Source of the DNA: Lonepinella sp051851555
GTDB lineage: Bacteria; Pseudomonadota; Gammaproteobacteria; Enterobacterales; Pasteurellaceae
DNA length: 36,897 bases
Direction of reading: 5' to 3'
Assembly (NCBI RefSeq): GCF_051851555.1
Contig: NZ_JBPDVH010000012.1
Span: 1 to 36,897, forward strand
The notes beneath the pieces were generated by a model that was not told the DNA's origin, ran no database searches, and worked only from the letters and a program-made list of their open reading frames with translations. Within the stretch, counting starts at the first letter, position 1, and each line of letters starts with the position of its first letter. Shown piece after piece: positions 24,646 to 32,777 of the stretch. Position numbers and translations under genes: made by a program.

Positions 24646-24961
24646 CTGTAAGGGTGGGAAAATTTTTTACAATTTTTTCAATAACCGTATCAAGTTCAAA
24701 TAAAACTTCTTGATTATCAAATCTTAAAACTTGTAATCCTATTGAATTAAGTTCGACATCTCGAATACGATCACTTTCCTGATAATCATATTCATAATGC
24801 TGACGACCATCTAATTCAATCACCAAATTTGCTTTTGGACAATAAAAATCAACAATATAGCTTAATAATGGCTTTTGTCGATAAAAACGAAACCCTAATA
24901 ACTGATCATTTCTAATTCTTTCCCATAGTCGCTTTTCAGGTTCAGTTTGTGCTGAACGCAA
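24632..24961 (-). CDS. DUF559 endonuclease-like protein
   Basis: Member of the DUF559 family, which has a Vsr/PD-(D/E)xK-like nuclease fold. The 109 aa cover the whole domain: EKRLWERIRNDQLLGFRFYRQ, then VDFYCPKANLVIELDGRQHY with the putative catalytic Asp and Glu, then ESDRIRDVELNSIGLQVLRF. The residues needed appear intact. The start is uncertain: the best in-frame codon is TTG (24961) with no Shine-Dalgarno. The family-like sequence (SQKLRSAQTEPEK) continues upstream of it, and the frame stays open through the right inverted repeat without an ATG. The N-terminus may therefore be decayed or use an unusual start. Confidence 0.85.
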   Translation of the reverse strand: MRSAQTEPEKRLWERIRNDQLLGFRFYRQKPLLSYIVDFYCPKANLVIELDGRQHYEYDYQESDRIRDVELNSIGLQVLRFDNQEVLFELDTVIEKIVKNFPTLTVPPL

Positions 24962-24997
24962 TTTTTGTGAATTTAATTTTAACGATACATTTTTTAA

Positions 24998-25036
24998 TTC
25001 CCCCTCTTTGAAAAAGAGGGGGTTAGGGGGAGATTT
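24998..25036. repeat. Right inverted repeat of the DUF559 unit
   Basis: 39 bases complementary to 24607-24645, starting 8 bases past the glyQ stop codon. It contains the hairpin CCCCCTCTTT-GAA-AAAGAGGGGG. Confidence 0.9.
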
Positions 25037-25044
25037 TTTCTCGC

Positions 25045-25953
25045 TTACTTCTTACATCCAGGAAATCCCAACGCCTCACGACTCGCATAATAAGCCTCTG
25101 CTACACCTTTGGTCAGTGTACGAATCCGCAAAATATACCGTTGGCGTTCCGTCACCGAAATCGCTTTGCGTGCATCCAGCATATTAAAGCTGTGTGCGGC
25201 TTTTAAAATGCGTTCGTAAGCAGGTAATGGTAACGGTTTTTCTAATTCTAACAAGGCTTTGGCTTCTTTTTCGTAATGGTCGAAACATTGGAATAAGAAA
25301 TCCGTGTCGGCGTATTCAAAGTTATAAGTAGATTGCTCCACTTCGTTTTGGTGGAACACATCGCCGTAAGTGGTTTTGCCGAGTGGCCCGTCTGAATAAA
25401 CTAAATCGTACACAGAGTCCACACCTTGAATATACATCGCCAAACGCTCTAAACCGTAGGTGATTTCGCCTGTGACAGGACGACATTCTAAACCGCCTAC
25501 TTGTTGGAAATAGGTAAATTGGGTCACTTCCATACCATTCAACCACACTTCCCAGCCTAAGCCCCACGCGCCTAAAGTTGGGTTTTCCCAGTTATCTTCC
25601 ACAAAGCGAATGTCATTTTGCGTTGGGTCAAAACCGAGCATTTTTAGGCTGTCTAAATAGAGTTCTTGAATATTATCAGGAGACGGCTTAATCACCACTT
25701 GGAATTGATAATAATGTTGCAAACGGTTTGGATTTTCGCCGTAACGACCGTCTGTTGGACGGCGTGATGGTTGTACATAAGCGAATGCCATTGGCTCAGG
25801 TCCTAAAGCACGCAGTGCCGTCATTGGGTGAGAAGTCCCTGCCCCCACTTCCATATCAAAAGGCTGTACAATGGTTGCCCCTTGTTTCGCCCAGTAATCT
25901 TGCAGGGCTAAAATCATCCCTTGGAATGTTTTTACGTTAAATGTTGTTGTCAT
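25045..25953 (-). CDS. glyQ: Glycyl-tRNA synthetase alpha subunit
   Basis: Catalytic alpha subunit of the alpha2beta2 class II glycyl-tRNA synthetase, 302 aa (usual about 300). The signatures FQGMILALQDYWAKQG, MEVGAGTSHPMTALRALG and YVQPSRRPTDGRYGENPNR are present. GAGATAA precedes the ATG. Its partner glyS lies 966 bases downstream, beyond the DUF559 unit and a lipoprotein gene. A hairpin repeat starts 8 bases past its stop and could affect read-through to glyS. Confidence 0.98.
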   Translation of the reverse strand: MTTTFNVKTFQGMILALQDYWAKQGATIVQPFDMEVGAGTSHPMTALRALGPEPMAFAYVQPSRRPTDGRYGENPNRLQHYYQFQVVIKPSPDNIQELYLDSLKMLGFDPTQNDIRFVEDNWENPTLGAWGLGWEVWLNGMEVTQFTYFQQVGGLECRPVTGEITYGLERLAMYIQGVDSVYDLVYSDGPLGKTTYGDVFHQNEVEQSTYNFEYADTDFLFQCFDHYEKEAKALLELEKPLPLPAYERILKAAHSFNMLDARKAISVTERQRYILRIRTLTKGVAEAYYASREALGFPGCKK

Positions 25954-26020
25954 AAGTTATCTCAAAAAATAATGAAAATTTGCACCGCATTATACGGGAA
26001 AATTGATGAATATAAAACGG

Positions 26021-26752
26021 TTATAAATCACCAAAACACACTTGCAACGCAGTAATTGCCGTCAATGCTGCCGTTTCAGTGCGTAATACTCGCTTGCCAA
26101 GCAAAATGTCGGTAAAGCCTTGTTGTTCGGTTTGGCTGATTTCTTGTGGCGACAAACCGCCCTCCGATCCAATCAGCAATCGCACACCAGCCGCAGGAAT
26201 TTGCGGCAAAGTTTTAATGGAATACTTGGCTCTTGGGTGCAAATTGAGCTTTAACGTGCCATCTTGCTCCGCACACCAATCTTGCAATTTCATCATTGGA
26301 CGAATTTCTGGCACCACATTGCGACCGCATTGCTCACAAGCAGCAATGACAATTTTCTGCCACTGCTGAATTTTTTTCTCCATTCGTTCCGCATCTAATT
26401 TCACACCACAACGTTCTGACCAAAGTGGCGTGATCACATTCACGCCCAATTCCACGGATTTTTGAATAGTAAATTCCATTCGTTCGCCACGAGAAATCAC
26501 TTGTCCTAAATGGATTTTTAACGGGCTTTCTCGGTCATCAAGTTGACGATCTAAAATTTCGACACTGACCGTTTTTTTACTGCTTTCGGTAATTTGAGCA
26601 GGATAAATATAATTTGAGCCATCAAACAGCGCTAATTTTTCGCCAACCTGCATACGCAATACTCGCCCAACGTGATTGGCAGCATCTTCGCTGAGTTGGC
26701 AGTGGGTTTGATTTTCTAAAGGTTCGGGGTGATAAATTCTGGGTATTCTCAT
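26021..26752 (-). CDS. rsmE: 16S rRNA (uracil-1498 N3) methyltransferase
   Basis: SPOUT-family methyltransferase acting on U1498 of 16S rRNA. The start ATG at 26752 (MRIPRIYHPEPL) gives 243 aa, the E. coli length; the frame is open 21 codons further upstream, but that part is not family-like and runs into an uptake signal. The N-terminal PUA-like domain is followed by the SPOUT knot with RLLIGSEGGLSPQEI and LLGKRVLRTETAALTAI. It lies 67 bases upstream of glyQ on the same strand. Confidence 0.95.
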   Translation of the reverse strand: MRIPRIYHPEPLENQTHCQLSEDAANHVGRVLRMQVGEKLALFDGSNYIYPAQITESSKKTVSVEILDRQLDDRESPLKIHLGQVISRGERMEFTIQKSVELGVNVITPLWSERCGVKLDAERMEKKIQQWQKIVIAACEQCGRNVVPEIRPMMKLQDWCAEQDGTLKLNLHPRAKYSIKTLPQIPAAGVRLLIGSEGGLSPQEISQTEQQGFTDILLGKRVLRTETAALTAITALQVCFGDL

Positions 26753-26794
26753 GGTTATTTCATATTTTTCATCAAGTCTCGCTATAATAAAGCA

Positions 26795-26803
26795 AAGTGC
26801 GGT
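26795..26803 (+). other. DNA uptake signal upstream of rsmE
   Basis: Exact AAGTGCGGT in the short gap between the yajG-like terminator and rsmE. Confidence 0.85.
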
Positions 26804-26846
26804 GAAAAAAAACAAGGTTTTTTAAGGTTATTCGTAATTCAAATAA

Positions 26847-26877
26847 AAAAGTTCTGCACAAGACAGAACTTCTTTTT
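26847..26877 (-). terminator. Terminator after the YajG-like lipoprotein gene
   Basis: AAGTTCTG-CACAAGA-CAGAACTT, with TTTTTT following on the minus strand, 42 bases past the stop at 26919. T residues also follow on the plus strand. Confidence 0.88.
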
Positions 26878-26918
26878 GAATAAGGGATGGCACGATAGAT
26901 AGCAAATGCCGACGGTGA

Positions 26919-27518
26919 TTATTCCACGTAACGACTAATTGCCCCCGCAATTTCCGTATCTTTATATAAGGCAGACACAACATCTTTTAAGGTGGCATCC
27001 AAGGATTTTTGAATATCGTTATTATTCACGCCTAACGCCCCCTCATCAATGCGACTTGCACCGAAGTTTTTGGTGAAGTTGCCTTTGATACCTTGCACAT
27101 GCACTTCTAACTGCACTCTGGAAGTGATTTTATGACGAATGTTGCCCTCTTCGACTTTGGCATAAAATTCTTTCACCGTCACAAGCACATTGGTATTCAC
27201 GCCATTTGTGGCTAAACGGAAACCTTTTGCGTTCAAGTCTTGTTGTACCACTTGTTGAAATAATTTTTCCACTGCTGGCGAAGAATAAAGTTTAAATAAT
27301 GCACTATTCAGGGTGTAACTTGACACCTCGGTTTGACTCCGTCCGTCTTTACTCACCACATTCACAATGGCTTTTTGATTTTGCGTATTAAATGCGGTGG
27401 TGGCCGTTGGGGACTGAGGATTAAAGGTTAAGGTATTGCTCGGCGTGGAAGAACAGCCGGCTAATAAAAGGGCGCCTAATGCGAATGCCCCCCATGAGAA
27501 TTTTTTAATCAATGTCAT
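26919..27518 (-). CDS. yajG: YajG-family lipoprotein
   Basis: Envelope lipoprotein of the YajG family, function unknown. The ATG at 27518 is chosen because AAAGGAGC lies ahead of it and a clean signal peptide with lipobox follows (GALLLAGCSS); a 16-codon longer frame has neither. The 199-aa product has the family layout, a Thr/Ser/Asn-rich start then a beta-rich domain ending in a helical segment (SLDATLKDVVSALYKD). It is divergent from bolA, the neighbour of yajG in E. coli. Confidence 0.88.
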   Translation of the reverse strand: MTLIKKFSWGAFALGALLLAGCSSTPSNTLTFNPQSPTATTAFNTQNQKAIVNVVSKDGRSQTEVSSYTLNSALFKLYSSPAVEKLFQQVVQQDLNAKGFRLATNGVNTNVLVTVKEFYAKVEEGNIRHKITSRVQLEVHVQGIKGNFTKNFGASRIDEGALGVNNNDIQKSLDATLKDVVSALYKDTEIAGAISRYVE

Positions 27519-27620
27519 AATTGCTCCTTTTAGTAAGATGAAATTTATATGCACATATTCTTGCAAACTTCGTCAATAATGTATAGCCTTTGCGTAAAAT
27601 TTTATGATAGGAAAGCCATT

Positions 27621-27932
27621 ATGTCAAAACAACAAGAATTAGAGCAACGTTTAATTAACGAATTTCAACCGCACTTTGTGAAAGTGGAAAATGAAAGCTA
27701 CATGCACAGTTCAGGAAAAGGGGCCGATTCGCATTTTAAAATTGTATTAGTCAGCGATAAATTTAATGGACTTCGCCAAGTGGCAAGGCACCGTTTGCTG
27801 TATCAACTTTTTGCACAAGATTTAGCCCAAAGCATTCATGCTTTAGCATTACACACTTATACGCTCACAGAGTGGCAAACCTTACAAGGAAATTATCCAA
27901 CTTCACCGAAATGTGTCGGGGTGGGACAATAA
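27621..27932 (+). CDS. bolA: BolA family transcriptional regulator/Fe-S factor
   Basis: BolA protein of 103 aa starting at ATG 27621 (MSKQQELEQRLINEFQPHF); GATAGGAAAG precedes it. The frame is open upstream but is not BolA-like. The core HSSGKGADSHFKIVLVSDKFNGLRQVARHRLLYQLF carries the FxGxxxVxRHRxVY family motif. In E. coli BolA affects cell shape and pairs with monothiol glutaredoxin in Fe-S trafficking. An uptake signal encodes QPHF (27668-27676). Confidence 0.94.
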   Translation: MSKQQELEQRLINEFQPHFVKVENESYMHSSGKGADSHFKIVLVSDKFNGLRQVARHRLLYQLFAQDLAQSIHALALHTYTLTEWQTLQGNYPTSPKCVGVGQ

Positions 27933-28134
27933 CGCTTTTGGGGTAGTTGAAAAACATCTTTACTTTTTTTTAACAAAAATAGGGAAAAAAATACGGTTAA
28001 ACTGGAAGAATAATCAAATTTTGGTTAAAATACCTTGTTATTATTGTTTTTTATGAACAACAACACCGAATTTGAGTTTTTTATTTTTATGATTTCTTGG
28101 GGGGCTGTCTTGATTCTCCCTATGTTATCGCTCA

Positions 28135-28143
28135 AAGTGCGGT
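28135..28143 (+). other. DNA uptake signal upstream of nqrA
   Basis: Exact AAGTGCGGT, followed at once by an AT-rich hairpin (CATTATTTT 28144-28152/AAAATAATG 28164-28172) in the 278-base bolA-nqrA gap. No clear nqr promoter could be fixed in that gap. Confidence 0.8.
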
Positions 28144-28210
28144 CATTATTTTGGAATTTTTCTAAAATAATGGCTTAATTTTCAACCCTAACGAAAAAGT
28201 AGTGCAAATA

Positions 28211-29542
28211 ATGATTACGATTAAAAAAGGCTTGGATCTTCCTATTGCAGGAAAACCAGAACAAGTCATCCGTGACGGTAATGCCGTAACTGAAGTTGCT
28301 ATGCTTGGCGAAGAGTATGTGGGTATGCGTCCTTCTATGAAGGTACGTGAAGGCGATGTTGTGAAAAAAGGTCAGGTACTTTTTGAAGATAAAAAGAACC
28401 CTGGCGTGGTTTTCACTGCTCCTGCAAGTGGTACTGTCACGACGATTCATCGTGGTGCCAAGCGTGTATTGCAATCTGTGGTGATTGCTCTGGATGGTAA
28501 CGAACAAGAAACTTTTGCTAAATACGAAGTTTCTGCGTTAAATCAATTAAGCGAACAAGAAGTTCGTCAAAATCTACAATCTTCTGGTTTATGGACCGCA
28601 TTTCGCACCCGTCCATTCAGTAAAATTCCAGCGGTTGATGCGGTTCCATCGTCTATCTTTGTGAACACCATGGATACTAATCCATTGGCAGCGGATCCTG
28701 CGGTAATTATTGAGCAATATGCCGATGATTTCGCTCATGGTTTAACCGTGCTAGGTCGTTTACACAACAAAATTAATTTGGTGAAAGCCGCTGGTGTTAC
28801 CTTGCCAAGCGTAGGAACCGCAACCGTTCACGAAGTGAAAGGCGTTCATCCGGCTGGTTTGGTAGGAACACACATTCACTTTATTGATCCTGTCAGTTTC
28901 ACAAAACATGTGTGGCATTTGAATTATCAAGATGTGATTGCGATTGGTAAATTATTTACCACCGGTGAATTGTTTACCGACCGTATTGTGTCTTTAGCCG
29001 GTCCACAAGTGAAAAATCCACGTTTAGTGCGGACCCGTTTAGGAGCGAATTTATCGCAATTAACCGCTAATGAGCTAAATGCCGGTAACAACCGTGTGAT
29101 TTCAGGTTCTGTGTTAAACGGTGCCACCGCACAAGGCCCACATGATTACTTAGGTCGTTATGCCCTACAAGTCTCCGTGTTAGCCGAAGGTGACGAAAAA
29201 GAATTTATGGGTTGGATTACGCCACAAGCAGGCAAATATTCCATTACTCGTACCGTATTAGGTCACTTTAGCCGTAAATTATTCAATTTTACCACCGCAG
29301 TTAACGGTGGCGATCGTGCCATGGTGCCAATTGGTTCTTATGAACGTGTGATGCCATTGGATATTTTACCCACCTTATTATTACGTGATTTAGCCGCCGG
29401 TGATACGGATTCTGCCCAAACCCTAGGTTGCTTAGAGTTAGATGAAGAAGATTTAGCCCTTTGTACCTATGTTTGCCCAGGTAAAACCGATTACGGTGTC
29501 CTGTTACGTCAAGCATTAGAAAAAATTGAGAAGGAAGGTTAA
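28211..29542 (+). CDS. nqrA: Na+-translocating NADH:quinone reductase subunit A
   Basis: Peripheral cytoplasmic subunit of the Na+-pumping NADH dehydrogenase (Na+-NQR). The 443-aa product starts at ATG 28211 (MITIKKGLDLPIAGKPEQ), the usual N-terminus; a GTG three codons upstream is less likely. GEEYVGMRPSMKVREGD and LGLELDEEDLALCTYVCPGK-like C-terminal segments fit NqrA. First gene of nqrABCDEF; nqrB starts two bases after its stop. Confidence 0.97.
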   Translation: MITIKKGLDLPIAGKPEQVIRDGNAVTEVAMLGEEYVGMRPSMKVREGDVVKKGQVLFEDKKNPGVVFTAPASGTVTTIHRGAKRVLQSVVIALDGNEQETFAKYEVSALNQLSEQEVRQNLQSSGLWTAFRTRPFSKIPAVDAVPSSIFVNTMDTNPLAADPAVIIEQYADDFAHGLTVLGRLHNKINLVKAAGVTLPSVGTATVHEVKGVHPAGLVGTHIHFIDPVSFTKHVWHLNYQDVIAIGKLFTTGELFTDRIVSLAGPQVKNPRLVRTRLGANLSQLTANELNAGNNRVISGSVLNGATAQGPHDYLGRYALQVSVLAEGDEKEFMGWITPQAGKYSITRTVLGHFSRKLFNFTTAVNGGDRAMVPIGSYERVMPLDILPTLLLRDLAAGDTDSAQTLGCLELDEEDLALCTYVCPGKTDYGVLLRQALEKIEKEG

Positions 29543-29544
29543 AA

Positions 29545-30780
29545 ATGGGGTTAAAACATCTTTTTGAAAAAATGGAACCCGCATTCCTACCTGGTGGTAA
29601 ATTTGCCAAACTTTACCCTGTGTTTGAAGCAATGTTTACTTTGCTTTACACGCCAGGTACGGTAACAAAAAATGGGACACACGTACGTGATGCGATTGAC
29701 TCAAAACGTATGATGATCACCGTTTGGTTAGCGTTGTTCCCTGCGGTATTCTATGGTATGTACAATGTGGGTCATCAATCCATCAATGCGATTGCAAGTC
29801 TTGCTACAACTGTTGATGCGTTAGCTACTCAAGATTGGCACTATGCGATTGTTCAATGGTTAGGTTTAGATGTTTCTTTAGATGCTGGTATCGGCAGTAA
29901 AATGGCATTAGGTGCGGTGTTTTTCCTACCAATTTACCTAACTGTTTTCTTGTTAGGTTCTGCGATTGAAGTTGCCTTTGCGGTAGTTCGTGGTCACGAA
30001 GTTAATGAAGGTTTATTCGTAACAACAATTCTGTTTGCTTTAGTTGTTCCACCAACCTTACCATTATGGCAAGCGGCTTTAGGGATTACTTTCGGTTTAG
30101 TCGTAGCGAAAGAAGTATTCGGCGGTGTCGGTAAAAACTTTATGAACCCTGCCCTTGCTGGTCGTGCATTCCTATTCTTCGCTTACCCTGCTCAAATTTC
30201 AGGTGATGCAGTTTGGACTGCGGCAGATGGTTTCTCTGGTGCAACCGCTCTTTCTCAATGGGCACAAGGTGGTGAAGCGGCATTAAAACACATCTCTACA
30301 GGTCAACCAATTACGTGGATGGATGCGTTTTTAGGCAATATCCCAGGTTCCATGGGGGAAGTTTCCACCCTTGCCTTAATTATCGGTGGATTGATTATTT
30401 TATTCGCTCGCATTGCGTCTTGGCGGATTATTGCCGGTACGTTCTTAGGTATGGTGATTACAGCGACAGCCTTTAACTTAATAGGTTCTTCAACCAACGC
30501 CATGTTCTCCATGCCTTGGCACTGGCACTTAGTGTTAGGTGGTTTTGCGATTGGTATGATCTTTATGGCGACTGACCCTGTTTCAGCGTCATTTACTGAA
30601 AAAGGTAAATGGTGGTACGGTGCGTTAATCGGCTTTATGGCAGTATTAATTCGTGTCGTCAACCCAGCTTACCCAGAAGGGATGATGTTGGCTATTTTAT
30701 TCGCTAACTTATTTGCTCCATTGTTCGACTACTTAGTGGTGCAAGCAAATATCAAACGTCGGAGAGCTCGCAATGTCTAA
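29545..30780 (+). CDS. nqrB: Na+-translocating NADH:quinone reductase subunit B
   Basis: Polytopic inner-membrane subunit, 411 aa, which holds covalent FMN and riboflavin and forms part of the sodium channel. The FMN acceptor is Thr234 in the motif SGATALSQ, matching the flavin-transferase consensus. Long hydrophobic segments alternate with short polar loops. Its end overlaps nqrC by 8 bases (ATGTCTAA), so translation is coupled. Confidence 0.97.
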   Translation: MGLKHLFEKMEPAFLPGGKFAKLYPVFEAMFTLLYTPGTVTKNGTHVRDAIDSKRMMITVWLALFPAVFYGMYNVGHQSINAIASLATTVDALATQDWHYAIVQWLGLDVSLDAGIGSKMALGAVFFLPIYLTVFLLGSAIEVAFAVVRGHEVNEGLFVTTILFALVVPPTLPLWQAALGITFGLVVAKEVFGGVGKNFMNPALAGRAFLFFAYPAQISGDAVWTAADGFSGATALSQWAQGGEAALKHISTGQPITWMDAFLGNIPGSMGEVSTLALIIGGLIILFARIASWRIIAGTFLGMVITATAFNLIGSSTNAMFSMPWHWHLVLGGFAIGMIFMATDPVSASFTEKGKWWYGALIGFMAVLIRVVNPAYPEGMMLAILFANLFAPLFDYLVVQANIKRRRARNV

Positions 30781-31546
30781 ATTTAATAAAGATAGCGTCG
30801 GCGGCACATTAACCGTCGTGGTGTTATTGAGCTTAGTCTGTTCTCTTGTAGTAGCGGGTGCGGCAGTGCTGTTAAAACCTACGCAAGATATTCAGAAACA
30901 ACTTGATAAACAAAAAAATATTTTACAAGCTGCTGGTTTAATGCAGCCCAACATTAATGTTCAAGAAGTCTTTGCCAAATCCGTTGAGCCTAAAATCGTG
31001 GATTTAGCCACTGGTGACTATGTAGATGACGTGAAGAACTTTGACGCGAAAGTGGCGGCTAAAGATCCTGCGACCAGTATTGCCATCAGCCCTGATGACG
31101 ATAAAGCACACATTAAAGTGCGGGCAAAATATGCCGAAATTTATTTAGTCAAAGATGATGCAGGCAATACTACTCAGGTCGTATTACCAATGTATGGTAA
31201 TGGCTTATGGTCAGTGATGTATGGCTTTGTTTCGGTAGCCACTGATGCCAATACCGTGAAAGGTATCACCTACTATGAACAAGGTGAAACCGCTGGTCTG
31301 GGTGGTGAAATTGCGAATCCGCTTTGGCAGAAAAAATTTGAAAATAAGAAAATCTTCAACCCACAAGGTGATGTTGCTTTAGGTGTACACAAAGGTGGTT
31401 CTGCTGATGTAGAACACGGTGTAGATGCCTTATCTGGTGCAACCTTAACCTCTAACGGTGTAGATGGTTCAATTAAATATTGGTTCGGTCCAAATGGTTT
31501 CGGTCCATATTTGACCAAATTCAAAGCAGCAATGGGGGCAAACTAA
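30773..31546 (+). CDS. nqrC: Na+-translocating NADH:quinone reductase subunit C
   Basis: Membrane-anchored periplasmic flavoprotein of 257 aa with one N-terminal membrane segment (LTVVVLLSLVCSLVVAGAA). Covalent FMN attaches to Thr224 in LSGATLTSNG, the substrate motif of ApbE, whose gene is in the same cluster. It overlaps nqrB by 8 bases and nqrD by one base (TAATG). Confidence 0.97.
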   Translation: MSKFNKDSVGGTLTVVVLLSLVCSLVVAGAAVLLKPTQDIQKQLDKQKNILQAAGLMQPNINVQEVFAKSVEPKIVDLATGDYVDDVKNFDAKVAAKDPATSIAISPDDDKAHIKVRAKYAEIYLVKDDAGNTTQVVLPMYGNGLWSVMYGFVSVATDANTVKGITYYEQGETAGLGGEIANPLWQKKFENKKIFNPQGDVALGVHKGGSADVEHGVDALSGATLTSNGVDGSIKYWFGPNGFGPYLTKFKAAMGAN

Positions 31547-32169
31547 TGGCTAGCTCTAATTACAAAAAACTGTTGTTATCCCCAATTGCGGATAGCAACC
31601 CGATCGCATTACAAATCTTAGGGATCTGTTCTGCATTGGCGGTAACAACCCAATTACAAACAGCGGTCGTGATGGCGATTGCGGTAAGTTTAGTAACGGC
31701 TTTTTCAAGTTTATTTATTTCACTTATCCGTAATTATATTCCAAACAGCATTCGTATTATCGTACAAATGGCGATCATTGCCTCCTTGGTAATCTTGGTT
31801 GACCAAATTTTACGTGCTTATGCCTATGATTTATCCAAACAACTTTCGGTATTCGTTGGCTTAATTATCACGAACTGTATCGTCATGGGACGTGCGGAAG
31901 CCTTTGCCATGAAATCTGCTCCATTAGAAAGTTTTGTGGACGGTATCGGTAACGGTTTAGGTTATGGTGCCATTTTAGTTACCGTGGCATTTTTACGTGA
32001 ATTAATTGGTTCAGGTAAACTTTTCGGTGTGACTATCTTCCAAACCATCAATGATGGCGGTTGGTATCAAACCAATGGGTTATTCCTATTAGCACCAAGT
32101 GCATTCTTTATTATCGGTTTCCTAATCTGGGGTTTAAGAACCTGGAAACCTGAGCAAGTGGAGAAATAA
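31546..32169 (+). CDS. nqrD: Na+-translocating NADH:quinone reductase subunit D
   Basis: Polytopic membrane subunit of 207 aa, homologous to NqrE and to RnfE. The start ATG at 31546 (MASSNYKKLLLSPIADSNP) overlaps the nqrC stop by one base; the frame is open further up inside nqrC but that part is not family-like. Cys28 (GICSAL) and the Cys of NCIVMGRAEAF are the ligands of the intramembrane iron site shared with NqrE. Confidence 0.97.
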   Translation: MASSNYKKLLLSPIADSNPIALQILGICSALAVTTQLQTAVVMAIAVSLVTAFSSLFISLIRNYIPNSIRIIVQMAIIASLVILVDQILRAYAYDLSKQLSVFVGLIITNCIVMGRAEAFAMKSAPLESFVDGIGNGLGYGAILVTVAFLRELIGSGKLFGVTIFQTINDGGWYQTNGLFLLAPSAFFIIGFLIWGLRTWKPEQVEK

Positions 32170-32170
32170 A

Positions 32171-32767
32171 ATGGAACATTATTTAAGTCTATTTGTAAAG
32201 TCTGTATTCGTTGAGAATATGGCACTTTCTTTCTTCCTTGGTATGTGTACATTCCTTGCGGTGTCAAAGAAAGTTTCAACCGCCTTTGGTTTAGGGATTG
32301 CGGTTATCGTGGTATTAGGTATTGCGGTGCCTGCTAACCAATTAGTGTTTACTCACATCCTAAAAGATGGGGCCTTAGTGGAAGGGGTAGATTTAACCTT
32401 CTTAAACTTCATCACCTTTATCGGCGTGATTGCGGCATTGGTACAGATCCTTGAAATGGTATTAGATAAATTCTTCCCTGCCCTTTATAGTGCGTTAGGG
32501 ATCTTCTTACCATTAATCACGGTAAACTGTGCGATCTTCGGTGGCGTATCTTTCATGGTGCAACGTGAATACAACTTCCCTGAATCCGTGGTTTATGGTA
32601 TCGGTGCAGGGACTGGCTGGATGTTAGCGATTGTTGCATTAGCGGGTTTAACGGAAAAAATGAAATATGCTGACGTACCAGCAGGTCTCCGTGGTTTAGG
32701 TATCACCTTTATCACCGTAGGCTTAATGGCGTTAGGCTTTATGTCATTCTCAGGCATTCAATTATAA
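32171..32767 (+). CDS. nqrE: Na+-translocating NADH:quinone reductase subunit E
   Basis: Membrane subunit of 198 aa with inverted topology to NqrD; the pair holds the intramembrane iron centre. Cys26 (LGMCTFLAV) and Cys120 (TVNCAIFGG) are the expected ligands. It starts one base after the nqrD stop and is followed by nqrF after 10 bases. Confidence 0.97.
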   Translation: MEHYLSLFVKSVFVENMALSFFLGMCTFLAVSKKVSTAFGLGIAVIVVLGIAVPANQLVFTHILKDGALVEGVDLTFLNFITFIGVIAALVQILEMVLDKFFPALYSALGIFLPLITVNCAIFGGVSFMVQREYNFPESVVYGIGAGTGWMLAIVALAGLTEKMKYADVPAGLRGLGITFITVGLMALGFMSFSGIQL

Positions 32768-32777
32768 GGAGCGTATC

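Larger units (their letters stand above)
24607..25036 (-). mobile_element. DUF559 gene bracketed by 39-bp inverted repeats (REPtron-like unit)
   Basis: The 39-bp ends (24607-24645 and 24998-25036) are inverted copies matching at 37 of 39 positions. Each contains a 10-bp hairpin, CCCCCTCTTT-TTC-AAAGAGGGGG (two changes in the left copy), next to a CTCCCCCTARCCCC block. Between them is one gene, of the DUF559 nuclease-like family, whose stop codon lies inside the left repeat. It sits 8 bases past the glyQ stop, splitting glyQ from glyS. No target duplication is obvious. Mobility is inferred from the layout. Confidence 0.62.
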
